A DNA stretch of 7,796 bases from Phycisphaeraceae bacterium (GCA_003552605.1 PUNN01000384.1:1-7796); one strand, 5' to 3'. Positions 1 through 6,567 are shown, numbered from the stretch's first letter. Program-made: numbers and translations. The notes: a model not told the origin generated them from the letters alone.

Positions 1-34
1 AGCGGCTTCCGGGGGTCCGCAGCCGATGGCCATG
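1..34 (+). repeat. REP-like palindrome, copy 1 (cut by window edge)
   Basis: The right arm GATGGCCATG (25-34) is identical to that of the other copies. The inner stem GGCT (4-7) pairs with AGCC (21-24) around a 13-nt loop containing CCGGGGG. Further out, C3 pairs with G25, G2 faces A26 as the same mismatch seen in the complete copies, and A1 pairs with T27. The rest of the left arm would lie before base 1. It faces copy 2 in the opposite orientation about 25 bp away. Confidence 0.7.
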
Positions 35-59
35 AGGGCGCGTGGCCCGGGGGGACCGG

Positions 60-100
60 GCATGGCCATCAGCCGAAGACGGCTGCTGACCATGCCACCC
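60..100 (-). repeat. REP-like palindrome, copy 2 (complete, inverted)
   Basis: Read on the minus strand, the left arm GCATGGTCAGCAGCCG (95-80) pairs with the right arm CGGCTGATGGCCATGC (75-60) around a TCTT tetraloop. That is 16 positions with one G.A mismatch and one T.G wobble. The flank GGGTG just outside the left arm (100-96) is also shared with the complete copies at 4539 and 7750. It lies about 75 bp past the glgP stop and could block transcript decay or end transcription, but no T-run follows, so it is not a classical terminator. Confidence 0.85.
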
Positions 101-173
101 AGGCCTACATGCAGGTTCCCTGGGTTAACCCCGTGGCTGGCGGCCGCATCTTCGGGGATATCGGTCCGAAAGC

Positions 174-2816
174 TCAACCCGCGGGAGATGCCTCGGCCTC
201 CGCCGGTGCCTCTTTCTGCTCGGCTTCGGCGGATTCAGCCGGGCCTTCATCCCAGTAGATGAGGCCAGGCTCGTTCATCCCCTTGGCCAGGGCGCCGCCG
301 GGCACGATCCGCAAAGCGAAGCCGTGACGGCCACTGGTGTGGGCTGGAATCGCGCCTTTATAGCGGTGGCGGCCATGGCCGAGGTCTTCGGTATGTCTCA
401 GGTCGATGGTCTCGCCGTCGACGATGCAGCCATCGTTGTCCAATGTGCCGACGTAGGCTTGCACGCGCACATCGTCCGGGCGGATCTCACCGAGGCGGAC
501 CACCGCACTGACATCCAACTTGCCATGCACCCCCACCGGCTTGTTGACATCGGCATCGACCTTCTCGATCTTCATCTTGCCCCAGTGATGGCGAAGGTTG
601 GTCTTGCCCTGGGCGATCTCGATCGCCGTTTTCAACCGGTCGGAGCACATCACGTTGGTTCGCTGCGCGGCGGGGATGTAGAACTTCTCGGCATAATTCT
701 GGACCATGCGGTTGGTGTTGAACCGCGGTGCGAGTTTGCTGATGCACGCCTTCATCCGGGCCACCCAGTGGCGCGGGATGCCGTGCTCATCACGCTCGTA
801 GAACTGCGGGATGATCTCCTTCTCGAGCAGGTTGTACATCGCCTTGCTCTCGACATCATCGGCGTAGTCGAGGTTGGAATACTCCTCGCCCCGACCGATC
901 TGCCAGCCCAGGTCCGACTCGTAGGCCTCATCCCACCAGCCATCCATGATCGAGCAGTTGAGCACACCGTTGATCGCGGCCTTCATGCCGCTGGTGCCCG
1001 AGGCCTCCATGCCGCGTCGCGGCGTATTGAGCCACACATCGCAGCCCTGCACCAGGTAGCGGGCGACGTGGATGTCGTAATTCTCGATGAACACGAGCTT
1101 GTGCCCCGCCTCCGAATCCCGCGCAAACTGCACGAGCTGGCGGATGAGGTCCTTGCCGCCGCCATCGGCCGGGTGCGCCTTGCCGGCGATGAGGAACTGG
1201 ATGGGCCGCTCGGTGTTTTCCAGCATCCGAAGCAGCCGCTCGGAGTCACGGAACAGCAGGTTGGCGCGCTTGTAAGTTGCAAAGCGGCGGGCAAAGCCGA
1301 TGGTCAAGGCATACGGGTTGAGCGCATCGGCGATCTCGCGCGCCTCATCCGGATCGGTCCCCCGGTAGAGCAGTTGCGCCCGCAACGTCCGCCGGGCCCA
1401 GATGATCATCGACTGTCGCCGCCGCTCGTGCACCCGCCAGAGTTCCTCATCCGGCACCTCCTCGATGCCGGTCCATACCTGGTGGTCGACCGGGTCAGCC
1501 TGCCAGCGGTTGCCGAGGTAACGATCCAGCAGGTACGTCAGGTCACCGCTGATCCACGAGCGGGCATGCACACCATTGGTCACATGCCAGATGGGAATCT
1601 CCGACGTGGGCAGCTTGGGCCAGATCGACTGCCACATCTTCCGGCTGACCTCCCCGTGCAGCCGGCTGACACCGTTGGTCCAGTGGCTCGTGCGAAGTGC
1701 GAGCACGGCCATCGAGAAGAACTCGTTCTTGTTGAACACGTTCTCCCGGCCGAGGGCCAGCAGCCCTTCCATGTCGAGCTTGACCGATGGTGCGATCTGA
1801 CGGAAATAGCGCGACATCATGTCTGGGGGGAACCGGTCGATCCCGGCCGGCACGGGGGTGTGGGTGGTGAACACGTGGGCCGCGCCGGCCGCTTCACGCG
1901 CCTCATCGAAGGCCACATCATGCTCGGCAATGATCCGGCGGATTCGCTCGAGAGCAAGGAATGCCGAGTGGCCCTCGTTCATGTGGTAAACCGTCGGGTG
2001 CACGCCCACCGCATCCAGCGCCCGCACACCACCGATGCCGAGCACGATCTCCTGCCGCATGCGGTGTTCCATGTCACCGCCGTAGAGCCGGTCCGTGATC
2101 GCGCGGTCTTCCGGCGCGTTCTCGGGCAGGTTCGTATCCAGCAGGTAGAGCGTCACGCGCCCGACAGTGCACTTCCATACCCCGATATGCACCTGCCGGC
2201 CGAGCATGTCCACGCTGACTTTGACCTGCTCTCCATTGGCATGGCGAACACGTTCGGTAGGCAGATTGGGAAAGTCCAGGTCCGGGAAGTATTCCTGCTG
2301 CCAGCCCTCGGCGTTGAGGTACTGCTGGAAATAGCCATAGCGGTACAGCAGCCCCACCGCCACGAGCGGCAGGCCCAGTTCACTGGCGCTTTTGAGGTGA
2401 TCCCCGGCCAGGCAACCGAGGCCGCCGGAATAGATCTGAAGGCATTCGGTGAGGCCGAACTCGGCGCAGAAGTAGACCACGCTGAAGTCCTCGGGCACTT
2501 CCGGCAGGCTCTCGTGCCATGGCTTTCGCACCAGGTGACGCTGGAGGTTGTCGCGCACCCGCTGCATGCTGTTGACAAACCCATCGTCCCGGGCCGCGCG
2601 CTCGAGCACCTCCTGCGGAAGGAGGCCAAGCATGGCTACGGGGTTGTGGTTCGTCTTCTGCCAGGTCGGCCGGTCCAGCCGGACGAACAGTTCGACTGCC
2701 TCCGGATGCCAGGTCCACCACAGGTTGTTGGCGATCTCCATCAGCGGCTGAAGCTTTTCCGGCAGCGATGGGGTGACCTTGAACTTATGAATGCGGGCGA
2801 GTTCGGGGCTGATCAT
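174..2816 (-). CDS. glgP: Alpha-glucan (glycogen/maltodextrin) phosphorylase, GT35
   Basis: Releases glucose 1-phosphate from the non-reducing ends of alpha-1,4-glucans in the cytoplasm, using pyridoxal phosphate and inorganic phosphate. The 880-aa product has the architecture of the bacterial/archaeal branch often annotated 'alpha-glucan family phosphorylase': an N-terminal DUF3417-like segment (about 15-115, with NNLWWTWHPEA at 30-40), then the GT35 catalytic region. Visible landmarks are GGLGCLAGDHLKSASELG (131-148), NEGHSAF (280-286), IGFARRFATYKRA (507-519) and the cofactor site EASGTSGMK (604-612), with K612 as the expected PLP lysine. A beta-rich C-terminal segment (about 748-838) is followed by a Glu/Ala-rich tail (859-880). 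The start is supported by AGGA 8 nt upstream of the ATG. The reading frame is intact and full length. It follows the ExbB-like gene on the same strand after 226 bp, so its own promoter is likely. Family assignment is secure; preference for glycogen or maltodextrin is not resolved. Confidence 0.95.
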   Translation of the reverse strand: MISPELARIHKFKVTPSLPEKLQPLMEIANNLWWTWHPEAVELFVRLDRPTWQKTNHNPVAMLGLLPQEVLERAARDDGFVNSMQRVRDNLQRHLVRKPWHESLPEVPEDFSVVYFCAEFGLTECLQIYSGGLGCLAGDHLKSASELGLPLVAVGLLYRYGYFQQYLNAEGWQQEYFPDLDFPNLPTERVRHANGEQVKVSVDMLGRQVHIGVWKCTVGRVTLYLLDTNLPENAPEDRAITDRLYGGDMEHRMRQEIVLGIGGVRALDAVGVHPTVYHMNEGHSAFLALERIRRIIAEHDVAFDEAREAAGAAHVFTTHTPVPAGIDRFPPDMMSRYFRQIAPSVKLDMEGLLALGRENVFNKNEFFSMAVLALRTSHWTNGVSRLHGEVSRKMWQSIWPKLPTSEIPIWHVTNGVHARSWISGDLTYLLDRYLGNRWQADPVDHQVWTGIEEVPDEELWRVHERRRQSMIIWARRTLRAQLLYRGTDPDEAREIADALNPYALTIGFARRFATYKRANLLFRDSERLLRMLENTERPIQFLIAGKAHPADGGGKDLIRQLVQFARDSEAGHKLVFIENYDIHVARYLVQGCDVWLNTPRRGMEASGTSGMKAAINGVLNCSIMDGWWDEAYESDLGWQIGRGEEYSNLDYADDVESKAMYNLLEKEIIPQFYERDEHGIPRHWVARMKACISKLAPRFNTNRMVQNYAEKFYIPAAQRTNVMCSDRLKTAIEIAQGKTNLRHHWGKMKIEKVDADVNKPVGVHGKLDVSAVVRLGEIRPDDVRVQAYVGTLDNDGCIVDGETIDLRHTEDLGHGRHRYKGAIPAHTSGRHGFALRIVPGGALAKGMNEPGLIYWDEGPAESAEAEQKEAPAEAEASPAG

Positions 2817-2944
2817 TATCGGAATCCTGATCGAGGGTGATTCGGGAGCGCAAGCGGCATTGCAGACTCTTGAGACCTATCGGGCCAGACACCAAGCCGG
2901 CTGAAATATGGCCTATGGCATCTATACTCCCTTGCCGAAACACC

Positions 2945-2974
2945 ATCCTATCGCCAGCAGCCGGCAACGGGCAA
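2945..2974 (-). promoter_or_regulatory. Possible sigma70-type promoter for glgP
   Basis: On the minus strand TTGCCC (2974-2969) and TAGGAT (2950-2945) match four of six bases each to the -35 and -10 consensus, with an 18-nt spacer. It lies in the 226-bp gap upstream of glgP, leaving a leader of roughly 120 nt. Such matches occur by chance in GC-rich DNA. A second TATAGA box (2926-2921) nearby has no good -35 partner. The rest of the gap (2817-3042) shows no gene or strong hairpin. Confidence 0.25.
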
Positions 2975-3042
2975 AACAGCCACAACGCACCTGATCCGGA
3001 GGGGGTTCCGCCTATCGCGGTCGCCCCACCAGATGGCATCGT

Positions 3043-3804
3043 TCACCCCGTGCTTTCAGGCCCCCGTGGTGCCTGTGCGGATGTCTCGGCCGCACCATCA
3101 TCAACAGCGCTGCTTTGTTCTTGCCCGGCCGCGCTGCTGTCCTCGGCCGCGTGCGGCTTGTTGGAAGCCGAACGGCCGCCGACGCCACTGCGAATATCGC
3201 TCACCTGCGCGGCGAGCACCTCGATGCGGCCGAGGGTGCGGTCGAGTTGGGCTCGGAAGATGTTGTAGGGAAACAGGACCACCATCGTGACCGTCAATCC
3301 TCCCGCCGTGGACCACAAGGCCTCGGCGATGCCGCGGCTGACCTCGCCGAGGTCCGCCGTCGCCTGCTGCCGGGCGAACGCCTCGAAGCTCGCGATGATG
3401 CCCGTCACTGTGCCGAGAATCCCGAGCATGGGGCAGACGGTGATGATCGTCGACAGGGCCGGCATGAATCGCTCCAGCCGCGGCCGCTGCCGCTCGACCG
3501 CCTCGGTCGCCACCGCCTCCGAGCCCGGGCTGTCGAGCATGTCCCGCAGCACGGTCGCGTAGACGCCGTTGTCGCGGCGGAGCAAACGCACCAGCCCCGC
3601 CCGGTCGCCCGCGGCGAGACTGTCGCTCATCTGCGCCAACCGCCGCCGCGCACCGGCACGGTTCGTCCGGTACCAGAACAACGCCCGTTCGACCATCATG
3701 GTCACCGCGATGACCGAGATCGCCAGCAACGGCCAGGTGACCCAGCCGGTGCGGTCTGCGATCTGTTGAAGCGCATCAGCGAATTCCTGCAGCATGACCG
3801 CCAT
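3043..3804 (-). CDS. ExbB/TolQ/MotA-family proton channel protein, orphan
   Basis: Predicted inner-membrane protein of 253 aa. Family members form the ion-conducting ring that uses the proton gradient to energise TonB, Tol or a flagellar motor. Three hydrophobic segments are visible: about 24-44 (WPLLAISVIAVTMMVERALFW), 116-140 and 160-183. The second and third carry the family signature: PMLGILGTVTGIIASFEAF (125-143) and RGIAEALWSTAGGL (157-170), with conserved Thr/Gly positions. Three membrane spans and a cytoplasmic loop between the first and second fit ExbB/TolQ better than four-span MotA. The tail (about 207-253) is hydrophilic and Ala/Ser/Glu-rich. The ATG at 3804 is preferred because a G-rich ribosome-site-like GGGTGGGGG precedes it; an in-frame ATG at 3855 would translate a repeat relic and unrelated sequence. 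No ExbD/TolR partner follows, since the next gene is glgP. The exact role is therefore open. Confidence 0.87.
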   Translation of the reverse strand: MAVMLQEFADALQQIADRTGWVTWPLLAISVIAVTMMVERALFWYRTNRAGARRRLAQMSDSLAAGDRAGLVRLLRRDNGVYATVLRDMLDSPGSEAVATEAVERQRPRLERFMPALSTIITVCPMLGILGTVTGIIASFEAFARQQATADLGEVSRGIAEALWSTAGGLTVTMVVLFPYNIFRAQLDRTLGRIEVLAAQVSDIRSGVGGRSASNKPHAAEDSSAAGQEQSSAVDDGAAETSAQAPRGPESTG

Positions 3805-3846
3805 GATAGCCCCCACCCGCTCTCGATGGCCCGCCCGAAGCGGAGT

Positions 3847-3870
3847 CATGGCCATCGACGGATGGCCTTG
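3847..3870 (-). repeat. Collapsed relic of the REP-like palindrome
   Basis: CATGGCCATC (3847-3856) and GATGGCCTTG (3861-3870) pair in nine of ten positions around GACG. The first arm equals the outer arm of the family as seen in inverted copies. The second arm, with its T.T mismatch, closely resembles the copy at 4611-4644 (GCTGGCCTTG). The inner stem is absent, as if deleted. It lies about 45 bp upstream of the ExbB-like start codon. Confidence 0.5.
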
Positions 3871-4005
3871 GCGATACCATCTTCCCCTTCCCCACCACCT
3901 TCAAAGGTGCGGCGCCTTTCTCCGAGGCCCCGCCGGGACGCAGCGCTGCGGGGCGGGCAAGGCCCTCACCCGGGCCCGCTCACCATCAACAAGCCCGCAA
4001 CGACC

Positions 4006-4011
4006 TATACT
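4006..4011 (+). promoter_or_regulatory. -10 box directly before the receiver-like gene (leaderless start?)
   Basis: TATACT matches five of six bases of the sigma70 -10 consensus and ends 7 nt before the ATG at 4019. Transcription would then begin at or next to the start codon. There is no recognisable Shine-Dalgarno sequence in between. The expected -35 position (about 3983-3988, CCATCA) is poor, so the call rests on the -10 box and spacing. Confidence 0.4.
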
Positions 4012-4018
4012 CGGATGC

Positions 4019-4435
4019 ATGATTCTCTACTGCTGCGCCGACCTGATGTTCTCCAGCCGCGTCGAGGGCACCGCCCGGGCCCTCGGCCTGCCGACCCACG
4101 CGGTGCCCGACACCGAGCACCTCGCGGCGATCCTCACCCCGGGTGATGCCGGCTCACCCCCTGCCGACCGCCCACCGCAGGCACTTTTTGTCGACCTCGA
4201 CCTCGGCGAAGAGGCGTTGAACCTGATCCGCACCGCCCGTCCTGCGGCGCCGGACCTGCCGATCATCGCCTTCGGCAGCCACGTCGAGGCCGACCAACTC
4301 CGCGAGGCCCGCAACCTCGGCGCCGACCCCGCCCTGCCCCGCAGTCGCTTCGTCCAGCAACTGCCCCACATGCTCCAGCGCCTCGCCGATGAGGGCGGTG
4401 CGCAACAACTGAATCCCCGCGACTTCACCGAGTGA
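4019..4435 (+). CDS. Small degenerate receiver-like (CheY-fold) protein
   Basis: A 138-aa soluble protein whose pattern resembles a response-regulator receiver domain with no output domain. The N-terminus MILYCCADLMFSSRVEGTAR aligns by eye with the first strand and helix of receivers. ALFVDLDLGEEALNLIRTARP (55-75) corresponds to strand 3 with a candidate acceptor Asp (59 or 61). LPIIAFGSHV (80-89) resembles the strand-4 region, and GADPALPRSRF (101-111) the strand-5 region. The usual acidic pair near the N-terminus is reduced to one Asp (D8), and the conserved Lys near strand 5 appears to be Arg. Phosphotransfer may therefore be lost. The ATG at 4019 is chosen because upstream in-frame sequence is intergenic in character and a -10 box sits just before it. 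No kinase is nearby. The gene is probably real, as it is clear of other genes and ends cleanly; its function is unknown. Confidence 0.68.
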   Translation: MILYCCADLMFSSRVEGTARALGLPTHAVPDTEHLAAILTPGDAGSPPADRPPQALFVDLDLGEEALNLIRTARPAAPDLPIIAFGSHVEADQLREARNLGADPALPRSRFVQQLPHMLQRLADEGGAQQLNPRDFTE

Positions 4436-4538
4436 TGGGCGACAGCACATCGTTCAACTGAGCCTCACCAGGCAGCGTGTGCGATGCCGCCATGTTGCCT
4501 CCCGCGCAGGTTGCGAGCAGGGTGAACGCATGTCGCGT

Positions 4539-4587
4539 GGGTGGCATGGTCAGCAGCCGTCTCTCCGGGGGCGGCTGATGGCCATGC
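4539..4587 (+). repeat. REP-like palindrome, copy 3 (enlarged loop)
   Basis: The flank GGGTG (4539-4543) leads into the left arm GCATGGTCAGCAGCCG (4544-4559). The right arm CGGCTGATGGCCATGC is at 4572-4587. Both arms are identical to copy 2, but the TCTT loop is replaced by the 12-nt TCTCTCCGGGGG. The CCGGGGG within it also appears in the loop of copy 1. Confidence 0.85.
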
Positions 4588-4610
4588 GGCGGCCCCCTTC
4601 CGCGGCCCGC

Positions 4611-4644
4611 CATGGCCATCGGCTGCGAACAGCCGCTGGCCTTG
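4611..4644 (-). repeat. REP-like palindrome, copy 4 (inverted, diverged)
   Basis: CATGGCCATCGGCTG (4611-4625) pairs with CAGCCGCTGGCCTTG (4630-4644) around CGAA, 13 of 15 positions. The inner stem differs from copy 2 (GGCTG/CAGCC in place of AGCCG/CGGCT) but remains paired. The inner mismatch is at the family position. It opposes copy 3 across a 23-bp GC-rich spacer. Confidence 0.75.
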
Positions 4645-4732
4645 CCAGCCGCTTTGGCAGCCACATGCGTTTGCCCTGGTTGCGGGATCGGGCGTGGCGT
4701 GTACGGTAATCAGCCGTTGCCATCGGCCATCG

Positions 4733-4793
4733 CCGCGATCCATGGGCAGCCGCTTTCGCCGCGGGGCCATCGCGGCTGGCACCCACGATGGCC
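4733..4793. repeat. Degenerate overlapping inverted repeats
   Basis: CCGCGAT (4733-4739) is the inverse of ATCGCGG (4769-4775), and GGCCATCG (4765-4772) is the inverse of CGATGGCC (4786-4793). The two share bases 4769-4772 and are mutually exclusive. The interior contains CATGG, CAGCCG, a CTTTC loop and GGGGCCATC, echoing the REP-like arms. This could be a decayed copy, but the match is loose. Confidence 0.35.
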
Positions 4794-4795
4794 TT

Positions 4796-4808
4796 CACGG
4801 AGTCCGTG
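4796..4808 (+). promoter_or_regulatory. Hairpin covering the GH4 ribosome-binding site
   Basis: CACGG (4796-4800) and CCGTG (4804-4808) form a perfect 5-bp stem with loop AGT, ending 2 nt before the ATG at 4811. The GGAG likely to be the Shine-Dalgarno (4799-4802) lies half in the stem and half in the loop. It could dampen translation, but so short a stem may be chance. Confidence 0.3.
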
Positions 4809-4810
4809 CC

Positions 4811-6238
4811 ATGCCGATCAAGGTGGCCTTCATCGGTGCCGGCAGCGTTGGGTTCACGCGCCGGCTGTTTCGTGACCTGATGATGGTGCCGGAATTGACC
4901 GACACCCGCTTCGCCTTCCACGACATCTCGCAGCGCAACCTCGACCTGGTCACGCGGCTGTGTCTCAAGGACATCGAAGCCAACGGCATCGGCGCGACGA
5001 TTCACAGCACCACCGACCGCCGCGCCGCCCTCGAAGGCGCTGATTACATCATCAACTGCACACGCATCGGCGGGCTCGAAGCGTTCGAGAAAGACATCGC
5101 CATTCCGCTCAAGTACGGGGTGGATCAGTGTGTCGGCGATACGCTATGCGCCGGTGGCTTGATGTACGCCCAGCGCAACATCCCGGCGATCCTCGCGTTC
5201 TGCCGCGACATTCGCGAAGTGGCGGCATCTGATGCGCTTTTTCTCAACTACGCCAACCCGATGGCGATGAACATCTGGGCGGCGCTCGATGCCGGCGGCG
5301 TGCCGACGGTGGGCCTCTGTCACGGTGTTCAGCACGGCCACTGGCAGATCGCCGAGGTCCTTGGCGCCGACAGCCGGGAGCAGGTCGACATCATCGCCGC
5401 CGGCATCAATCACCAGACGTGGTACATCCGCATCCGCTTCAAGGGCCGGCTCATCGGCGGTGATGAGTTGCTCGCGGCGTTCGAGCGCCACCCGCAGTTC
5501 AGCCGCACCGAGAAGGTGCGCATCGATGTGCTCCGCCGGTTCGGCTACTACTCGACCGAGTCCAACGGCCACCTTTCGGAGTACCTGCCCTGGTATCGCA
5601 AGCGGCCGGATCAGATTCACAAGTGGATCGATACCAGCGAATGGATTCATGGTGAAACCGGCGGCTACCTCCGCTTCTGCACCGAGGGGCGCCACTGGTT
5701 CGAAGCCGATTACGACAACCTCCTCGAACGTGCCGGGGGGCCGTTCGACCCGACCGAGCGCAGCGATGAGCACGGCAGTTACATCATCGAATCACTCGAA
5801 ACCGGCCGCATCTACCGCGGCCACTTCAACGTGCGCAACGCCGGCACCATCAGCAACCTCCCCGATGACTGCATCGTCGAGGTCCCCGGCTATGTCGATG
5901 CAAACGGCATCTCGATCCCGCGCGTGGGTGAGTTGCCTTTGGCCTGCGCCGCCACCTGCCAGGCGAGCATCGATGTCCAGCGAATGGGAGTTCGGGCAGG
6001 GCTGGCCGGGGACGTCACACTGCTCAAGCAGGCGATGCTGCACGACCCGCTTGTCGGCGCCATCTGCGAGCCTCCGGAAGTGTGGCAGATGGTGGATGAA
6101 ATGCTCGTTGAACAGGCCCCCTGGCTGCCGCAATACCCCCAATCCATCGAACCAGCCCGCCACCGCCTCACCTCATCCCCCCCAACTCACCACCGCAGCA
6201 CCTCCGAACCAAAAACGCACGGTGACCAAAGCGCATAA
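4811..6238 (+). CDS. GH4 NAD-dependent alpha-glycosidase (MelA/LplD-like)
   Basis: Family 4 glycosidases cleave glycosides by a redox-elimination route needing NAD and a divalent metal, in the cytoplasm. The 475-aa product shows the family landmarks in order: dinucleotide-binding GAGSVGF (9-15), VGDTLCAGGL (108-117), NYANPMAMN (146-154), metal-binding CHGV (170-173), AGINH (197-201) and YYSTESNGHLSEYLPWY (246-262). VDANGISIPRVGELP (362-376) lies near the C-terminus. Resemblance is strongest to MelA/LplD-type alpha-galactosidases and alpha-uronidases, not to 6-phospho-glucosidases. The motif is CHGV, where E. coli MelA has CHSV as I recall it, so galactosidase activity should not be assumed. 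The start is at MPIK, with GGAG 8 nt upstream; longer in-frame starts run through repeats. Residues after about 441 form a Ser/Thr/Pro/His-rich tail beyond the usual family end. No transporter or sugar regulator is adjacent. Confidence 0.93.
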   Translation: MPIKVAFIGAGSVGFTRRLFRDLMMVPELTDTRFAFHDISQRNLDLVTRLCLKDIEANGIGATIHSTTDRRAALEGADYIINCTRIGGLEAFEKDIAIPLKYGVDQCVGDTLCAGGLMYAQRNIPAILAFCRDIREVAASDALFLNYANPMAMNIWAALDAGGVPTVGLCHGVQHGHWQIAEVLGADSREQVDIIAAGINHQTWYIRIRFKGRLIGGDELLAAFERHPQFSRTEKVRIDVLRRFGYYSTESNGHLSEYLPWYRKRPDQIHKWIDTSEWIHGETGGYLRFCTEGRHWFEADYDNLLERAGGPFDPTERSDEHGSYIIESLETGRIYRGHFNVRNAGTISNLPDDCIVEVPGYVDANGISIPRVGELPLACAATCQASIDVQRMGVRAGLAGDVTLLKQAMLHDPLVGAICEPPEVWQMVDEMLVEQAPWLPQYPQSIEPARHRLTSSPPTHHRSTSEPKTHGDQSA

Positions 6239-6567
6239 CAGCGCGGCCGCATCATCGCGCGGCTCTGATCCGCTCTTCTCGTTCCCGTCATACTATCCTC
6301 GCCCGGAAACGCCGCGAGTGGGGGAGAGTTTCGATCCGCGATCCACTCATCGGCGGCCGGTCGGGCGCGGAAGTGGCTGCGGGCCCTCGGGGCGGGGGGC
6401 TTTTCATCGGGCCGGGTGCAACGACTGCGCCGGTCGGGGCGGTTGGCGCGGCTGCGATTTCGGGGGTGACTGCGGGGGCGGGGTGGTTCGGCCCGGCTGC
6501 TCGGCCGATGCCACATGGCCGGATTGGTCCAGCCCCGTCAACGAGGCGATCCAGGGAAACCGACACG
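6239..6567. other. Intergenic region before the sigma factor gene
   Basis: These 329 bp hold no gene I can support. One frame is open into the sigma factor from a GTG at 6373, but it encodes only Gly/Ala/Pro-rich sequence. A weak -10-like TACTAT (6291-6296) without a good -35 is the only promoter hint. From about 6385 to 6520 the plus strand is rich in runs of three to six G. The small hairpin GCCC-TCG-GGGC is followed within a few bases by CTTTT near 6405, which is a weak terminator candidate for the GH4 gene. Confidence 0.4.

Larger units (their letters stand above)
3805..4018. other. Divergent intergenic region, ExbB-like gene / receiver-like gene
   Basis: These 214 bp separate the two divergent gene blocks and should hold both promoters. 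Besides the repeat relic at 3847-3870 there is a pyrimidine-rich run (about 3880-3902). Two overlapping hairpins follow, CACCT/AGGTG (3896-3909) and AAAGG..CCTTT (3903-3919). A longer GC-rich inverted repeat GCCCCG/CGGGGC (3927-3932 with 3949-3954) encloses the palindrome CAGCGCTG. Only the plus-strand -10 box (4006-4011) is convincing. No clear promoter was found for the ExbB-like gene, and no coding signal is apparent. Confidence 0.5.
4436..4810. other. Repeat-bearing intergenic region before the GH4 gene
   Basis: This 375-bp gap has no credible gene, although one frame is open into the GH4 gene from 4541. It holds two REP-like copies in opposite orientation (4539-4587 and 4611-4644), a degenerate inverted-repeat block (4733-4793) and a small hairpin over the GH4 ribosome-binding site (4796-4808). 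The first 100 bp (4436-4535) show nothing recognisable. No convincing promoter was found. Confidence 0.6.

Noticed and set aside
122..131. Perfect 10-bp palindrome GGGTTAACCC downstream of glgP
   Set aside because: Too short for a terminator by itself, no T-run, and a single occurrence; likely chance.
324..2840. 838-codon plus-strand open frame opposite glgP
   Set aside because: It lies antisense to a gene with clear family motifs throughout. Long mirror frames are expected in GC-rich coding DNA, and its product shows no recognisable domain.
3115..4146. 343-codon plus-strand open frame over the ExbB-like gene and beyond
   Set aside because: Antisense to a well-supported membrane protein and running on through hairpin-rich intergenic DNA; the product is Arg/Pro/His-rich and has no motif.
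4541..4810. 90-codon N-terminal extension of the GH4 protein
   Set aside because: It would translate two REP-like palindromes and a degenerate repeat block. GH4 proteins start just before the GAGSVGF motif, and a Shine-Dalgarno precedes the ATG at 4811.
6373..6567. 65-codon N-terminal extension of the sigma factor from a GTG
   Set aside because: Gly/Ala/Pro low-complexity sequence without homology-like features; the ATG at 6568 has AGGGA upstream and gives a plausible length.
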